A stretch of 64,000 nucleotides of DNA. It comes from an uncultured Planctomycetales bacterium. GTDB taxonomy: Bacteria; Planctomycetota; Planctomycetia; Isosphaerales; Isosphaeraceae. This document shows positions 1-8,688 of the stretch, piece by piece. The notes beneath the pieces are model-generated. The model was not told where the DNA came from, did no database searches, and saw only the letters and a list, made by a program, of their open reading frames with translations. A program made the translations under genes and the position numbers. The stretch covers positions 43,125 to 107,124 of the forward strand of contig CAIYJE010000098.1 of the NCBI GenBank assembly GCA_903926465.1. The letters are read 5' to 3'. How positions within the stretch are numbered: position 1 is the first letter of the stretch; each line of letters starts with the position of its first letter.

Positions 1-1
1 T

Positions 2-82
2 ATCGAGCGGGCCATTGCAGGCGAGCAAATTGGGACCTGGCTTGGCCCCAACCCAAGGCCCAAGCCCGCCAACCTGGTCTAA
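2..82 (+). CDS. pyrH: C-terminal end of probable uridylate kinase (partial)
   Basis: An open frame enters from the left edge and stops with TAA at 80-82, giving 26 residues that include GEQIGTWLGP. A GE-x-IGT sequence close to the C-terminus is typical of bacterial UMP kinases, which make UDP from UMP and ATP. The next gene on the same strand is frr, and pyrH-frr is a very common bacterial gene order. The assignment rests on this short tail plus the neighbour, so it is an inference; only the reading frame and stop are seen directly. Confidence 0.5.
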   Translation: MERAIAGEQIGTWLGPNPRPKPANLV

Positions 83-223
83 GTTCCAAGCTCGGCTTGG
101 TTGACTCATCCGGTAGGCTTACTCAAGATCCAACGACGCGGAGTTTTTCCGCTCTCCTCCATTCGACCATTCAGACGTTTGGCCCACCCGGTAGGGTGGG
201 TCTCCGTGCCCCAGGAATTCGTC

Positions 224-787
224 ATGAGCAGCATTGAAGAGATCTGCATCGAAGCCGAAGAACGCATGGAGAAGACCATTTCCCTTCTCGGCGATCACCT
301 CAAAGGAGTGCGCACCGGGCGTGCCAACACCGGTCTCGTGGATTCGATCCGCGTTGAGTACTACGGCTCACCAACCCCGCTCAAGCAACTTGCCAGACTC
401 AGCACCCCTGAGCCTCAGCAGATCCTGATCCAGCCGTTTGATCAGACCGCCATCGGAGACATCGTCAAGGCAATCCAAACCAGCCCGCTGGGCCTGACGC
501 CGGTCTCTGATAACAAGGTGATCCGGCTGAATATTCCAAGTCTCTCGGTCGAACAGCGCAAGAAGCTGGAAGCCCGCGTGAAGGAACTGGCCGAAGAGGC
601 ACGCATTTCCATCCGGAACATCCGACGGGATGCCAACAAGCATGCCGATACCTCGATGGCCGATAAGGCACTGACCGAAGACGACCACGACAAGTGCAAG
701 GAAGAGGTCCAGGACCTCACCAAGAAGTTCGAAGGCAAGGTCAACGAGATCGCCGAGAAGAAAGCCGCCGAAATCCTTCAGGACTGA
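224..787 (+). CDS. frr: Ribosome recycling factor
   Basis: Encodes a 187-residue cytoplasmic protein, the usual RRF length, which with EF-G splits post-termination ribosomes. Family landmarks are visible in order: an N-terminal helix with the KGVRTGRAN stretch, the domain II region with PTPLKQLA and QILIQPFD, the SVEQRKKLEARVKEL helix, and the C-terminal RNIRRDANK helix. The frame is open back to 101, but the upstream 41 residues do not resemble RRF; ATG at 224 (MSSIEEI) gives the normal N-terminus. trpD starts 10 bases after the stop, so the two may be co-transcribed. Confidence 0.97.
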   Translation: MSSIEEICIEAEERMEKTISLLGDHLKGVRTGRANTGLVDSIRVEYYGSPTPLKQLARLSTPEPQQILIQPFDQTAIGDIVKAIQTSPLGLTPVSDNKVIRLNIPSLSVEQRKKLEARVKELAEEARISIRNIRRDANKHADTSMADKALTEDDHDKCKEEVQDLTKKFEGKVNEIAEKKAAEILQD

Positions 788-797
788 CCGATTGTCG

Positions 798-1922
798 ATG
801 TTGAGCCACGTCCTGAAAACGTCTCCGCTCCACCCCAAGTTTGCCCAGCGAGATCTAACCGAAGTGAACGCAACACGAAGGTGTATGCAGAAGCTTGCCG
901 AGGGTGGGGTGCTTACGACCGATGAGGCCGACGCCGCCATCACCCAGATCATCGATGCCCAGGCCAGCGAAGTCGAGATCGCTGGTTTCCTGGGCTTGGT
1001 TGCGGCTTTGGGCGAGACCGCGGATCTGCTTGCGGGTGCCGTTCGAGCGGTCAGACGACGAATGACGGCCCTGGAGCTTGCCCCAAAGCTCAGACCGGTT
1101 CTAGACACCTGCGGCACAGGCGGCGACGGTGCGGGGACCGTGAACATTTCCAGCGCAGTTGCCATCATTGTGGCGGCCTGCGGGGTACGCGTTGCCAAGC
1201 ATGGCAACCGCTCTGCCTCGGGTCGCTCTGGCAGTGCCGATGTGTTCACAACGCTCGGCATCAAAATCGACGCCGTTCCTTCGATCTTGGAACTCTGCCT
1301 GGCAGAGACAGGCATCGCATTTCTCTTTGCCCCCCAGTTTCACCCGGCCCTCAGACATGCGGCCCCGGTCAGAAAACAACTACCGTTCAGGACCCTTTTT
1401 AACCTGGTCGGCCCCTTGGCCAACCCCGCGCGTGCGGAATTTCAGTTGATTGGCGTGCCCGATCGTGAACGGGCCGAACTGGTTGCCGCCACCATCGCCC
1501 GGCTTCAGCAGATCGACGGATCAGAGGCATGGCCCCGCCAGGCAGTTGTCGTTTATTCAAGCGATGGGCTCGATGAAGTTTCATTGGGGGCCACGACCTA
1601 CCTTCACCATGTGGGTAGCAACCAGGCAGCCCGCGTGGAATCGGTTGATGTCCAAGACTTCAAGCTTCCTGCCGTGAAGATTGAAGACCTGGTGGTCCCA
1701 GACGTTGATGGATCAGCCCGCGCCATTCACGCGGTTCTGGCCGGAGAGCAGGGCCCCGTGCGAGACACGGTCCTGGCGAATGCCGCAGTTGCGCTCAAAA
1801 TGGTGGGTAAGGCCACCGATCTGGCTGCAGGAGTGCAGCTCGGAGCCAGAGCCATAGACACTGGAGCGGCAGCTAAACTCCTGAAGAGCTGGGCCGACAT
1901 CAGTCACCAGACGGCGAGTTGA
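798..1922 (+). CDS. trpD: Anthranilate phosphoribosyltransferase
   Basis: Second step of tryptophan synthesis: transfers phosphoribose from PRPP to anthranilate. Diagnostic motifs are present: the PRPP-binding DTCGTGGDGAGTVNISSA, KHGNRSASGRSGSADV, the FAPQFHPAL...VRKQL anthranilate-site segment and FNLVGPLANPA. Length is 374 residues, slightly longer than typical. TTG at 792 is also in frame, but ATG at 798 is preferred; neither has a strong Shine-Dalgarno sequence. No other trp gene is adjacent. The last 23 bases overlap the 3' end of the convergent GNAT gene. Confidence 0.96.
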   Translation: MLSHVLKTSPLHPKFAQRDLTEVNATRRCMQKLAEGGVLTTDEADAAITQIIDAQASEVEIAGFLGLVAALGETADLLAGAVRAVRRRMTALELAPKLRPVLDTCGTGGDGAGTVNISSAVAIIVAACGVRVAKHGNRSASGRSGSADVFTTLGIKIDAVPSILELCLAETGIAFLFAPQFHPALRHAAPVRKQLPFRTLFNLVGPLANPARAEFQLIGVPDRERAELVAATIARLQQIDGSEAWPRQAVVVYSSDGLDEVSLGATTYLHHVGSNQAARVESVDVQDFKLPAVKIEDLVVPDVDGSARAIHAVLAGEQGPVRDTVLANAAVALKMVGKATDLAAGVQLGARAIDTGAAAKLLKSWADISHQTAS

Positions 1923-2403
1923 TCAGGTTGCCCCAGATCTGCTCATAGACCTGGTATCCACCAGGCTCAAACCCCGCAGCTCGATAAACCTGCTGGGCAT
2001 GAAGATTAGCATGCTCCACATAGAGCCGTAACCCAATCACATTCTTCTCAAGTTCGGCCGTGCGTCTGATGTGGGAAATCAGGGCCCGAAAGACTCCGCA
2101 GCGGCGATGCTCGGCACCCACGTACACACTCTGAAGCCACCAAATCCAGCCGTTGCGCCAGTCACTCCACTCGCGACTGATAGCAGCCTGGCCCACAACC
2201 TGCCCCAAACTTTCAACCACCCAGTAGCGGAGTCGCTGATCAGGTTCGACCAGGGCCTGGCTCACTCCGGCTTCCAAGATCGTGAAGTCAAGCGCCTTGC
2301 TCTCGGTTTCAAACGCCAGGGCAGAGTTAAACCGCACCACCTGTGCAAGGTCAGACGGTACGGCGTCTCTGACGACAAGGGATATCGTTCCTGGATCACT
2401 CAT
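1900..2403 (-). CDS. GNAT-family N-acetyltransferase
   Basis: A 167-residue GNAT-fold protein. The core is visible as WWLQSVYVGAEHRRCGVFRALI (beta4 followed by the acetyl-CoA pyrophosphate loop, here RRCGVFRAL in place of the usual Q/R-x-x-G-x-G/A), then LRLYVEHANLHAQQVYRAAGF, the standard beta5-alpha4 ending of the family. The acceptor substrate cannot be inferred. The start codon overlaps the stop of the upstream rhomboid gene as ATGA, implying translational coupling. The 3' end overlaps the 3' end of convergent trpD by 23 bases. Confidence 0.87.
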   Translation of the reverse strand: MSDPGTISLVVRDAVPSDLAQVVRFNSALAFETESKALDFTILEAGVSQALVEPDQRLRYWVVESLGQVVGQAAISREWSDWRNGWIWWLQSVYVGAEHRRCGVFRALISHIRRTAELEKNVIGLRLYVEHANLHAQQVYRAAGFEPGGYQVYEQIWGNLINSPSGD

Positions 2404-3365
2404 GACCGTTCGCTGCGTCGCGAGCGGGCTCGGCGGCTAGCCTCGTCGAGAATGGTCTTTTCTTCCTCGGTCAGTGCCAGTTTTCCTTCACGAAGAATCT
2501 TAGCGAGCACTTCATCCAGCCGCGTATCTAGCTGATCTTCAGGCAGTGGAGGAGCCACTGCGGGCCGAGCGCTCCGACTGGTATCCGTCCGGATCGTGGC
2601 CGTTTTGCGGGAGACTGGCTCGCGATCGGGTGGATCAATCACGCGAAGTCGGGGCCGGTGAACTCTGGGCTCAAAATACTGGCTCAACCGCCAATTGAGT
2701 TTGCGGTACGCAAATCCAAACAACGCGCCCGAAAGGTGGGAAGCAAACGCGATTCGGGTCCCTTCCGGGGCCTTGCCATCCTGAAATTGCTGGAGCAGAG
2801 AGAGCCCGTCGAACGCCAGGTAAATGACCAGCATGACCCACATCCGCATGGGCAGGATGAAGAAAACCAGCACTTCGCGGTTGGGGTAGAACAGCGTGAA
2901 GAGCACAGACACCGCCATGATAGCGCCAGAGGCGCCCATCATGCGTGTACCTGGATCACGGCCCCCCGGCATGAGGTAATCAAACACGGCCCAAACGAAC
3001 GTGCTGAACACGGCTGCGGCAAGGTAAAAGAAAGTGAACTCCTTCGTGCCCTGGAGCGACTCCATTTCACGGCCGAAGAAGTACAGAAACATCATGTTGA
3101 ACACGATGTGATAGATGTCGACCGGACTGTGCAGAAAGGGCGCGGTGATTAACCGCCAGATCTGAAATTTCTCGAGAATGGCAGGACTGTTGGCAGAAAA
3201 AGCTTCAACGAGCCAGCTTTTTCCGAACGGCCCTTGCGAGAAAATTTCCAGAATATAAATGGCAATATTGATCACGATGATCGTTCGGCAGGCAGGCGCC
3301 ATGCCGGAAAACCAGTTCGAAAACCTGGAGTCTTCGCGATAATACTCGCGGTCGTAAATTCCCAT
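2400..3365 (-). CDS. Rhomboid-family intramembrane serine protease
   Basis: A 321-residue polytopic membrane protein. The catalytic serine lies in GASGA (Ser146) and the catalytic histidine in ASHLSGALFGF (His210); HIVFN (His86, Asn90) matches the family H-x-x-x-N motif, with FFG following. About six membrane segments lie between residues 28 and 220, followed by a basic, proline-rich cytoplasmic tail of about 100 residues. An upstream in-frame ATG exists at 3383, but MGIYDREYY is the more natural start. Rhomboids cleave transmembrane substrates; the substrate here is unknown. Coupled to the downstream GNAT gene. Confidence 0.93.
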   Translation of the reverse strand: MGIYDREYYREDSRFSNWFSGMAPACRTIIVINIAIYILEIFSQGPFGKSWLVEAFSANSPAILEKFQIWRLITAPFLHSPVDIYHIVFNMMFLYFFGREMESLQGTKEFTFFYLAAAVFSTFVWAVFDYLMPGGRDPGTRMMGASGAIMAVSVLFTLFYPNREVLVFFILPMRMWVMLVIYLAFDGLSLLQQFQDGKAPEGTRIAFASHLSGALFGFAYRKLNWRLSQYFEPRVHRPRLRVIDPPDREPVSRKTATIRTDTSRSARPAVAPPLPEDQLDTRLDEVLAKILREGKLALTEEEKTILDEASRRARSRRSERS

Positions 3366-3432
3366 GGGCCCCCACGCCCGCACGTTAGACTGGCAAAAAC
3401 CATTGCATCACTCGGTGACGCTCCGTTTCATT

Positions 3433-3463
3433 ATCATACTGACCTCCTGATTGGGAGTGTCAA
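3433..3463 (-). promoter_or_regulatory. Candidate sigma70-type promoter for rhomboid-GNAT
   Basis: Reading the minus strand, TTGACA (3463-3458) is followed after 19 bases by TATGAT (3438-3433), about 67 bases upstream of the rhomboid ATG. The hexamers are near consensus, but the spacer is longer than the preferred 17, so this is only a candidate. Confidence 0.35.
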
Positions 3464-3527
3464 CGATTTTTGAAGATTGCTGGAAAAGTTGATTAAAAAA
3501 ATTGACCGGCCCTAGCATTGCGGCCCA

Positions 3528-3905
3528 TCAATCCGAGTTCAGCGCATCAAGCGCTTCACGCCGGCTGTTATAAATAGGCCAAAGCGTATCAAACCGCGTA
3601 ATCTTTAAAAGCTGGCGAATATCGGCAGAGACGCCCGATAATGCCATATTTCCGCCCCGTTCGGAGATGGTTTTCCAGCAACGAATCAGCATGGCAAGGA
3701 AGGGCGACCCGAAACTGCCAACATTTCCGAGGTCAATCACCAAAAGTGGCGTGCTCGCCTCTCGCAGAGGTTCCAGAATGAGGGCGGCAGCCCCCTCGGC
3801 AAGTGCGGGAGGCATGCGTTCCAGACTATGGGCTGCAATCACGACCAGAATGTCGCCATGCTTCTCAATGATTAAAGCAGTTTCGGAGTCGGCAGAGGAA
3901 CGCAT
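3528..3905 (-). CDS. STAS-domain protein (anti-sigma factor antagonist-like)
   Basis: A 125-residue soluble single-domain protein. The pattern of beta strand ILVVIAA, then TPLLVIDLGNVGSFGSPFLAMLIRCWK followed by GGNMALSGVSADIRQLLKITRF and a C-terminal helix fits the STAS fold. In SpoIIAA-like proteins a Ser in a D-S-S-G motif is phosphorylated; the equivalent here is GSFGSPF with Ser67 as the likely position, so the motif is degenerate. No partner kinase lies next to it. After the stop the minus strand carries a run of seven T, possibly part of a weak terminator. Confidence 0.75.
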   Translation of the reverse strand: MRSSADSETALIIEKHGDILVVIAAHSLERMPPALAEGAAALILEPLREASTPLLVIDLGNVGSFGSPFLAMLIRCWKTISERGGNMALSGVSADIRQLLKITRFDTLWPIYNSRREALDALNSD

Positions 3906-4063
3906 GGGTCTAGCTCTTGGACAGGCACCAGAATGGAGGCTTTGTCACCCCAAACTAGTGGTCTGAGAGTTTTCCCACAACCATACCCTGGCCGTTTTTG
4001 GTTACCGTTTCACCCGCTCCAGTCGAATCTGCCCTGAAAAGCAGGTGAGCCGACCCAGACTGC

Positions 4064-4291
4064 TCAGGCAGACGGACGGTAATTGGCAAAGGCTCGAACC
4101 ACTTCGTACAGGTCGGGGGTCACCAGGACCTTGTCCTGCTCAAGATCACGCAACCAGGAGTAGTTGTCGCGAAACGCCTGAGACAAGATCGGATAAAGGT
4201 CAGCCAGGCGAATCGGGATTCCAGGAGAATCGGTATCCTGAATCGACTCATCATCGGGGCGGGGAAAAATTCGAAGACGTGCAGTAGCCAT
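4064..4291 (-). CDS. Small hypothetical protein, 75 aa
   Basis: A 75-residue acidic protein beginning MATARLRIFPRPDD and ending VVRAFANYRPSA, with no signal peptide or membrane segment. An AAGGGGG Shine-Dalgarno sequence lies about 7 bases before the ATG, which supports real translation over the overlapping frame on the other strand. The amino-acid pattern resembles small conserved planctomycete proteins, but I cannot name a family or function. Confidence 0.6.
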   Translation of the reverse strand: MATARLRIFPRPDDESIQDTDSPGIPIRLADLYPILSQAFRDNYSWLRDLEQDKVLVTPDLYEVVRAFANYRPSA

Positions 4292-4639
4292 GGGTTATCC
4301 CCCTTGATCTCGACCTGCGCCTCTTCCCGCCCCCAGACGGCGGAAGAAGGTATCAGGCCTTGCTCCTAGTCCAACCGCTTCCCAGGGATTCCCCTGTTTG
4401 GCAAAGGTCGGATCTCATTCCAATTTTCATCATCGGTCCGATTCTGCCGCTCCCATCATTCTTTTTCCAACGATCTTGACGATTGCAACGAATACCAGAG
4501 CCGGCAAGCCCACACCGGCTTCATTTTTCTGGAGCCAGCGCAGGGTCATCGGACATACTGAAATGGAAAGCTGCTCCAGACTTGCAGCATGATTGGCTCG
4601 CCAGTTCAGAAATCTACACCCACCAAGCCGGGTCACAGC
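4292..4639. other. Intergenic, no gene recognised
   Basis: About 350 bases between the divergent small hypothetical gene and the aldolase gene. It must hold both 5' regions. Short frames on both strands do not resemble proteins, and I see no clear promoter hexamers. Confidence 0.5.
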
Positions 4640-5539
4640 ATGAAGCCTATCCACGGAATTGTTCCGCCCCTGCCCACACCCATGACCGCAGATCGCTCAG
4701 CAGTTGATCTGGGCGCTTTCCACAAGCTGGTGAGATATCACCTTGATGCAGGGGTCCACGGACTCTGGATTCTTGGTACCACCGCCAGGTTCGACCTGCT
4801 CACGGACCACGATCAGCGCAAGCTTGCAGAGGTGGCCGTTCAGGAAAACCGCGGCCAGGTTCCGCTGGTTCTGAATGTCTCCGACCAGGGGACCATGCGA
4901 ACCCTGGCCAGAGCCCAGCTCTTCAAGGACCTTCCCTACGATTACTACGCGGCACTCCCTCCGTGGTATCAACCGATGACCCGGGCCGAGATCCTCGACT
5001 ACTTCGTCTCGCTGGCCGATCAGCTCGACCGACCGCTCTTCATCTACAATGCGCCTTGGATTTGTAACCAGCTCACGTTCGAGGAACTCCGGAAGCTGGC
5101 CGAGCATCCTAGAATTGCCGGCTGCAAAGATGTAACTCCCGTCCTGGGCCGACCGCTGACCTGGAAGGAAGACGAGCGAAAAGACCTGAACTTCAGCTAT
5201 TTGCACGGGTCAGACCTCATCGGCGAGTCTACTGAAATGGGGTCCGATGGGTTCGTCAACTCCCTATCAGACCTTGCCCCCGCCCTTGCGGTTGCCATCT
5301 GGAACGCATCAATTGCCAAGGATCACGGCCGCGTGGAAAGACTTCAGGCCCAGTTCAGTCGCCTCGGACGCGCAACCGGTTTTGGGTCATTCCTGAGCTG
5401 CCTGGATGCTGCCGGACGGAACCTGGGACTCTTCCAGAGCATGCTCCCCGCTCCACTCCGCCCCCTCGATGCCGAGACCGAAAAACGAGTTGTCGCCGTA
5501 TTCCAGCGTACCGGCACTCAGCCAGCCCCCAGCTCCTGA
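4640..5539 (+). CDS. Dihydrodipicolinate synthase/N-acetylneuraminate lyase family aldolase
   Basis: A 299-residue class I aldolase of the DapA/NanA superfamily. Visible landmarks are GIVPPLPTPM at the N-terminus, the GTT loop (46-48), FIYNAP with the catalytic Tyr136, and GCKD with the Schiff-base Lys163. The usual GTTGE loop reads GTTARFD, so the substrate may not be that of true DapA. A longer frame opens at 4589, but ATG at 4640 (MKPIHG) gives the family N-terminus. It is a single gene followed at 50 bases by a strong terminator. The exact keto-acid substrate cannot be deduced. Confidence 0.85.
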   Translation: MKPIHGIVPPLPTPMTADRSAVDLGAFHKLVRYHLDAGVHGLWILGTTARFDLLTDHDQRKLAEVAVQENRGQVPLVLNVSDQGTMRTLARAQLFKDLPYDYYAALPPWYQPMTRAEILDYFVSLADQLDRPLFIYNAPWICNQLTFEELRKLAEHPRIAGCKDVTPVLGRPLTWKEDERKDLNFSYLHGSDLIGESTEMGSDGFVNSLSDLAPALAVAIWNASIAKDHGRVERLQAQFSRLGRATGFGSFLSCLDAAGRNLGLFQSMLPAPLRPLDAETEKRVVAVFQRTGTQPAPSS

Positions 5540-5588
5540 TCCAGGGCCCGCTTGCTCCGTGGCTCACGCCATAACTGAGAAAGCTCCA

Positions 5589-5630
5589 CAGGGAGAAGGG
5601 CCCATGACCACGCCCTTCTCCCTGTTTTTT
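5589..5630 (+). terminator. Rho-independent terminator after aldolase gene
   Basis: A perfect 13-bp inverted repeat (5589-5601 with 5612-5624, arms CAGGGAGAAGGGC/GCCCTTCTCCCTG) with a 10-base loop is followed directly by six T. Confidence 0.93.
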
Positions 5631-5820
5631 CTGTCAGCCTGCTTTCCAGACCTCCCCGCAATCGACACGCCATAAGCCAATATCAACAATAGGCTTACGC
5701 TTCTCAAAAACAGGCCGGAATCCACGGCGACAGTCTTGGGACGATTTGTTAAAGTTCCGACCTCACCTGGCCGAAGGATTGGCCAGAACGACTCGCGAAG
5801 CCTCAAGGAGGAGCCACGGC

Positions 5821-6654
5821 ATGGGGGCGATTTCCCTCCGCGCAAGCGGTTACAGTCTCTGTGCTTGTACAATAGCTCTGGTTGTAACGTCGCTCATTCC
5901 CTCACTCTCTTACGGGGCTGGGTTCCGCACCCGAAATTTTGTGGTAACTGCCCCCACCGCCATGGCCGCAAAAACGGTGGGCGAGCGAGCGGAAGCCTAC
6001 CGGAAAACGATCGCAATTGCCTGGCTCGGCCAAGAATTGCCCGCGTGGTCCAAGCCATGCCCGATCACGGTCAAGCTGACCGGCGGCGAGGCTGGCGGAG
6101 TGACCACGTTTGACTTTGATTCCAAGCGGAACGCCGTGGCGGATCAGGTCATTACCGTGGAAGGCTCGCTCGAACGAGTTCTGGCATCGGCGCTGCCGCA
6201 CGAGATCACCCACACCGTTTTCGCTGCATTTTTTGGCGGCCCCATGCCCCGCTGGGCCGACGAAGGGGCATCGCTTTTAAGCGAAGACCTGCGTGAACTC
6301 AAACGCCAGGACCAGATTGTGGCCGGCCTCCTTTCACGCAAGGGAGATATGCCGCTAGCCGAACTGTTCAAGCAAGAGGAATACCCGCCCGATCTTCTGG
6401 GCTTTTACGGCCAGGGATACTCGGTTGCCCGGTTCCTCATTGAGATTGGCGGACGCCCTCGCTTCTTGCAATTCGTACGTGATGGTCAGTCTGCCACCTG
6501 GGACGACGCGGCTCGCAAACATTACGGCCTGGCCAACAGTCGAGAACTCGACCGGGCCTGGCGGGCCTGGTACATGGTGGCCATTCGCCAATCCAATGGC
6601 GGAGATCCGCCATTACTGGCGCGGGCTCAGTCTCCTGAAGCTGAGACGGAATAA
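5821..6654 (+). CDS. Secreted HExxH metallopeptidase-like protein
   Basis: A 277-residue exported protein with an N-terminal hydrophobic signal segment (about residues 14-31). PHEITHTVFAAFF contains HEITH (127-131), and WADEGAS follows with Glu148, matching the H-E-x-x-H...E zinc arrangement of gluzincin-type (peptidase MA-like) domains. The C-terminal half is helical (YGQGYSVARFLIEIGG), as in that family. The frame opens at 5746, but AAGGAGGAG at 5805-5813 places the start at ATG 5821. Activity and substrate are unknown; some relatives are structural rather than catalytic. Confidence 0.75.
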   Translation: MGAISLRASGYSLCACTIALVVTSLIPSLSYGAGFRTRNFVVTAPTAMAAKTVGERAEAYRKTIAIAWLGQELPAWSKPCPITVKLTGGEAGGVTTFDFDSKRNAVADQVITVEGSLERVLASALPHEITHTVFAAFFGGPMPRWADEGASLLSEDLRELKRQDQIVAGLLSRKGDMPLAELFKQEEYPPDLLGFYGQGYSVARFLIEIGGRPRFLQFVRDGQSATWDDAARKHYGLANSRELDRAWRAWYMVAIRQSNGGDPPLLARAQSPEAETE

Positions 6655-7107
6655 TTTGTACCCGTTCAGCCTAATTCCGTAAGCGATGCTGGAACCCTTG
6701 TTTTCTGGGCGGAAGGCCCGGTTCCAACAGCCCGGCTTGTAATTGGGTCGAAGTGCGACGCCCCATGGCTCACGCCCCGGAGGAGCCGTTCAGACAAAGT
6801 CGCTCGCCTCGGTCGAGGCGAGTTCGTGTTCCTGCAAGCATTGGCCCCTGTGAACGCAGTTCACGGCTCCAAAAGAGCCGTGCGACTTTCACAAGATTTC
6901 CGGTTCCTGGTCGGACTGATCCGTCTTTCTAGCACGGAAACTCCAGGCTCTCAGATGGTGGCATCTGGAAGCCGACGGTATGGATGCCCTCAAGAATTTG
7001 AAGCTGGACTTTATTCTGCCCGGGATGAACCTCGATACTCAACCCACGGTCTGGTACTCTGACTGTACTGGCGAATTTACCACCAGGTTGAATTTTAGAG
7101 GTGACCC
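6655..7107. other. Intergenic region rich in short inverted repeats
   Basis: About 450 bases without a convincing gene. Positions 6796-6889 hold an outer inverted repeat (AAAGTCGC/GCGACTTT) enclosing hairpins at 6803-6822 (8-bp stem, GGTC loop), 6850-6864 (6-bp stem) and 6862-6882 (8-bp stem). The last two share three bases and are alternatives. The ribosome binding site of the next gene lies at the right end. Confidence 0.4.
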
Positions 7108-8388
7108 TTGCAAACTCCCGCGATTAACGTCCAGCTGAGCAAACCGCTGGCCTGCACAGACGACAGCGTGACCATTGATGTTCTCGTCCAAATTGTTCCT
7201 CCGCACCCCAATGTTCAGGTAGAACGGCCACCGCTCAATCTTGGTCTGGTGCTCGATCGTTCCAGCTCGATGGCCGGCGACTCCAAGCTGCCCTATGCCA
7301 TCAAAGCTGCCGTTTATGCCGTTGAGCAGTTGTTACCCACCGACCGGGTCAGCGTGACCCTGTACGACGATAAGATTGAAACACCGGTGCCAAGTACGCT
7401 GGCCACCAACAAAAAGGCCATTGTTCAGGCCCTTGAAAAGGCCAGACCCCGAGGTTCTACAGACCTTTATGGCGGCTGGCTCAACGGCATGACCGAAGTG
7501 CGCAAGTTTCTGATGAAAAGCGGAGTGAATCGCGTCTTGCTGCTCTCAGACGGTCAGGCCAACCAAGGAGTGACAGACCCCAACGAGATCGCCAGAGGGG
7601 TGGCAGATGTGGTTGGGCAGGGGATCTCCACCAGCACCATCGGCGTTGGAACAGACTACAACGAACATCTGATGCTTCAGATGGCCCAAGCTGGTGGCGG
7701 CAACTACTTCTTTGTGAATGACCCGGAAGGGTTCCAGGCCATCTTTCAGACCGAACTTCACGGCCTGATGAACATGGTGGGGAAGAACGTCTCGCTCGGA
7801 ATCTCAGGAACCGCAGGCGTGACAGTGATCGACCAGCTCAACGACTACGGAAAGCTCCCAACCGGCAACTTCAAGCTCCCAGAAATGGTTGCCGGAATGC
7901 CGATCGTTTCCGTTTTTCGCTTGAAGGTTGCCGCAAGGTCCCAGGCTGGAATCCTTTGCAGTATTCGCCTGGCCTGGGACAACCCCGCCTCCGGTACCCG
8001 AGAATCGCGCACCACCCAGGTTCCCACGCACTCCCCGGTGCCCTTCGCCGAGTGGAATCGACTGCCAAACAATCCCGAAGTCACCCAGCAAGCCGGCCTC
8101 CTCTTCAACGCTCGCGCCCAGCGCGAGTTCAGCGAAGCCGTTGAAGCCGGGAACCACGAAAAAGCCAAGAAATTGCTCTCCCAAAATCTCGAATTTCTGG
8201 CCTGCCTCCCACCCTCGCCCGAGATCAGTAACGAAATTGCCTACGACATGCAAACCATGGCGATTTTTGAAAGCGATGCCCTGCATGCAAAAAAACGCGG
8301 GCACTACCGATCCGCTGCTCGCCAGCAGGCCCTGCTTGAAAAGATGAAAGATCTACCCGGACAGGAACCCCCAAATTCCAATTCCTGA
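7108..8388 (+). CDS. von Willebrand factor A domain protein
   Basis: A 426-residue protein with a VWA domain at about residues 43-215. The metal-ion-dependent adhesion site is intact: D50-x-S52-x-S54 in LVLDRSSSM, Thr118 in GSTDLYGG, and Asp148 in LLLSDGQANQG. A beta-rich region and a helical C-terminal segment (ARAQREFSEAVEAGNHEKAKKLL) follow. No signal peptide is seen. The start is TTG at 7108, supported by GAGGTGA seven bases upstream; the GTG at 7101 is out of frame. VWA proteins usually mediate metal-dependent protein contacts; the partner is unknown. Confidence 0.88.
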   Translation: MQTPAINVQLSKPLACTDDSVTIDVLVQIVPPHPNVQVERPPLNLGLVLDRSSSMAGDSKLPYAIKAAVYAVEQLLPTDRVSVTLYDDKIETPVPSTLATNKKAIVQALEKARPRGSTDLYGGWLNGMTEVRKFLMKSGVNRVLLLSDGQANQGVTDPNEIARGVADVVGQGISTSTIGVGTDYNEHLMLQMAQAGGGNYFFVNDPEGFQAIFQTELHGLMNMVGKNVSLGISGTAGVTVIDQLNDYGKLPTGNFKLPEMVAGMPIVSVFRLKVAARSQAGILCSIRLAWDNPASGTRESRTTQVPTHSPVPFAEWNRLPNNPEVTQQAGLLFNARAQREFSEAVEAGNHEKAKKLLSQNLEFLACLPPSPEISNEIAYDMQTMAIFESDALHAKKRGHYRSAARQQALLEKMKDLPGQEPPNSNS

Positions 8389-8688
8389 CCGTACATTTCA
8401 CCACCCAATCTCCTGAGTCTGGTCCGGCTCAAAAGACCTCCGAAATCAAAATGAATGGGTCTCGCTGGCTCCAGAATGAAACTGGTGCCAGCGCTCATTC
8501 CTTGATCCACGGCTGATTCCCTGACCCCAACTGGAACAGGTTCGCAATGCGGTTGCGAACCTGTTCCAGTTGTGGTTCGAGGTCAGGCTTCCCCGGTTCG
8601 ACAGCCTCCCTGGGCTATCGCTTGGGCGAGTTTCTCTTCTGTCGCCCAATCAAGAACCGCTGGAACCGTGACACGCGATCAACCGCAC
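8389..8688. other. Intergenic region between convergent genes
   Basis: Three hundred bases between the VWA gene and the convergent hydrolase gene. The only structure I see is the long hairpin at 8529-8571. Confidence 0.5.
8529..8571. repeat. Perfect 19-bp inverted repeat (hairpin)
   Basis: Arms 8529-8547 (AACTGGAACAGGTTCGCAA) and 8553-8571 are exact reverse complements around a 5-base loop. It lies between two convergent genes, so a bidirectional terminator is the simplest role, but neither side has a T-run. Confidence 0.8.

Noticed and set aside
368..1315. 315-codon minus-strand frame opposite frr and trpD
   Set aside because: It is the antisense shadow of two well-identified genes and has low-complexity composition.
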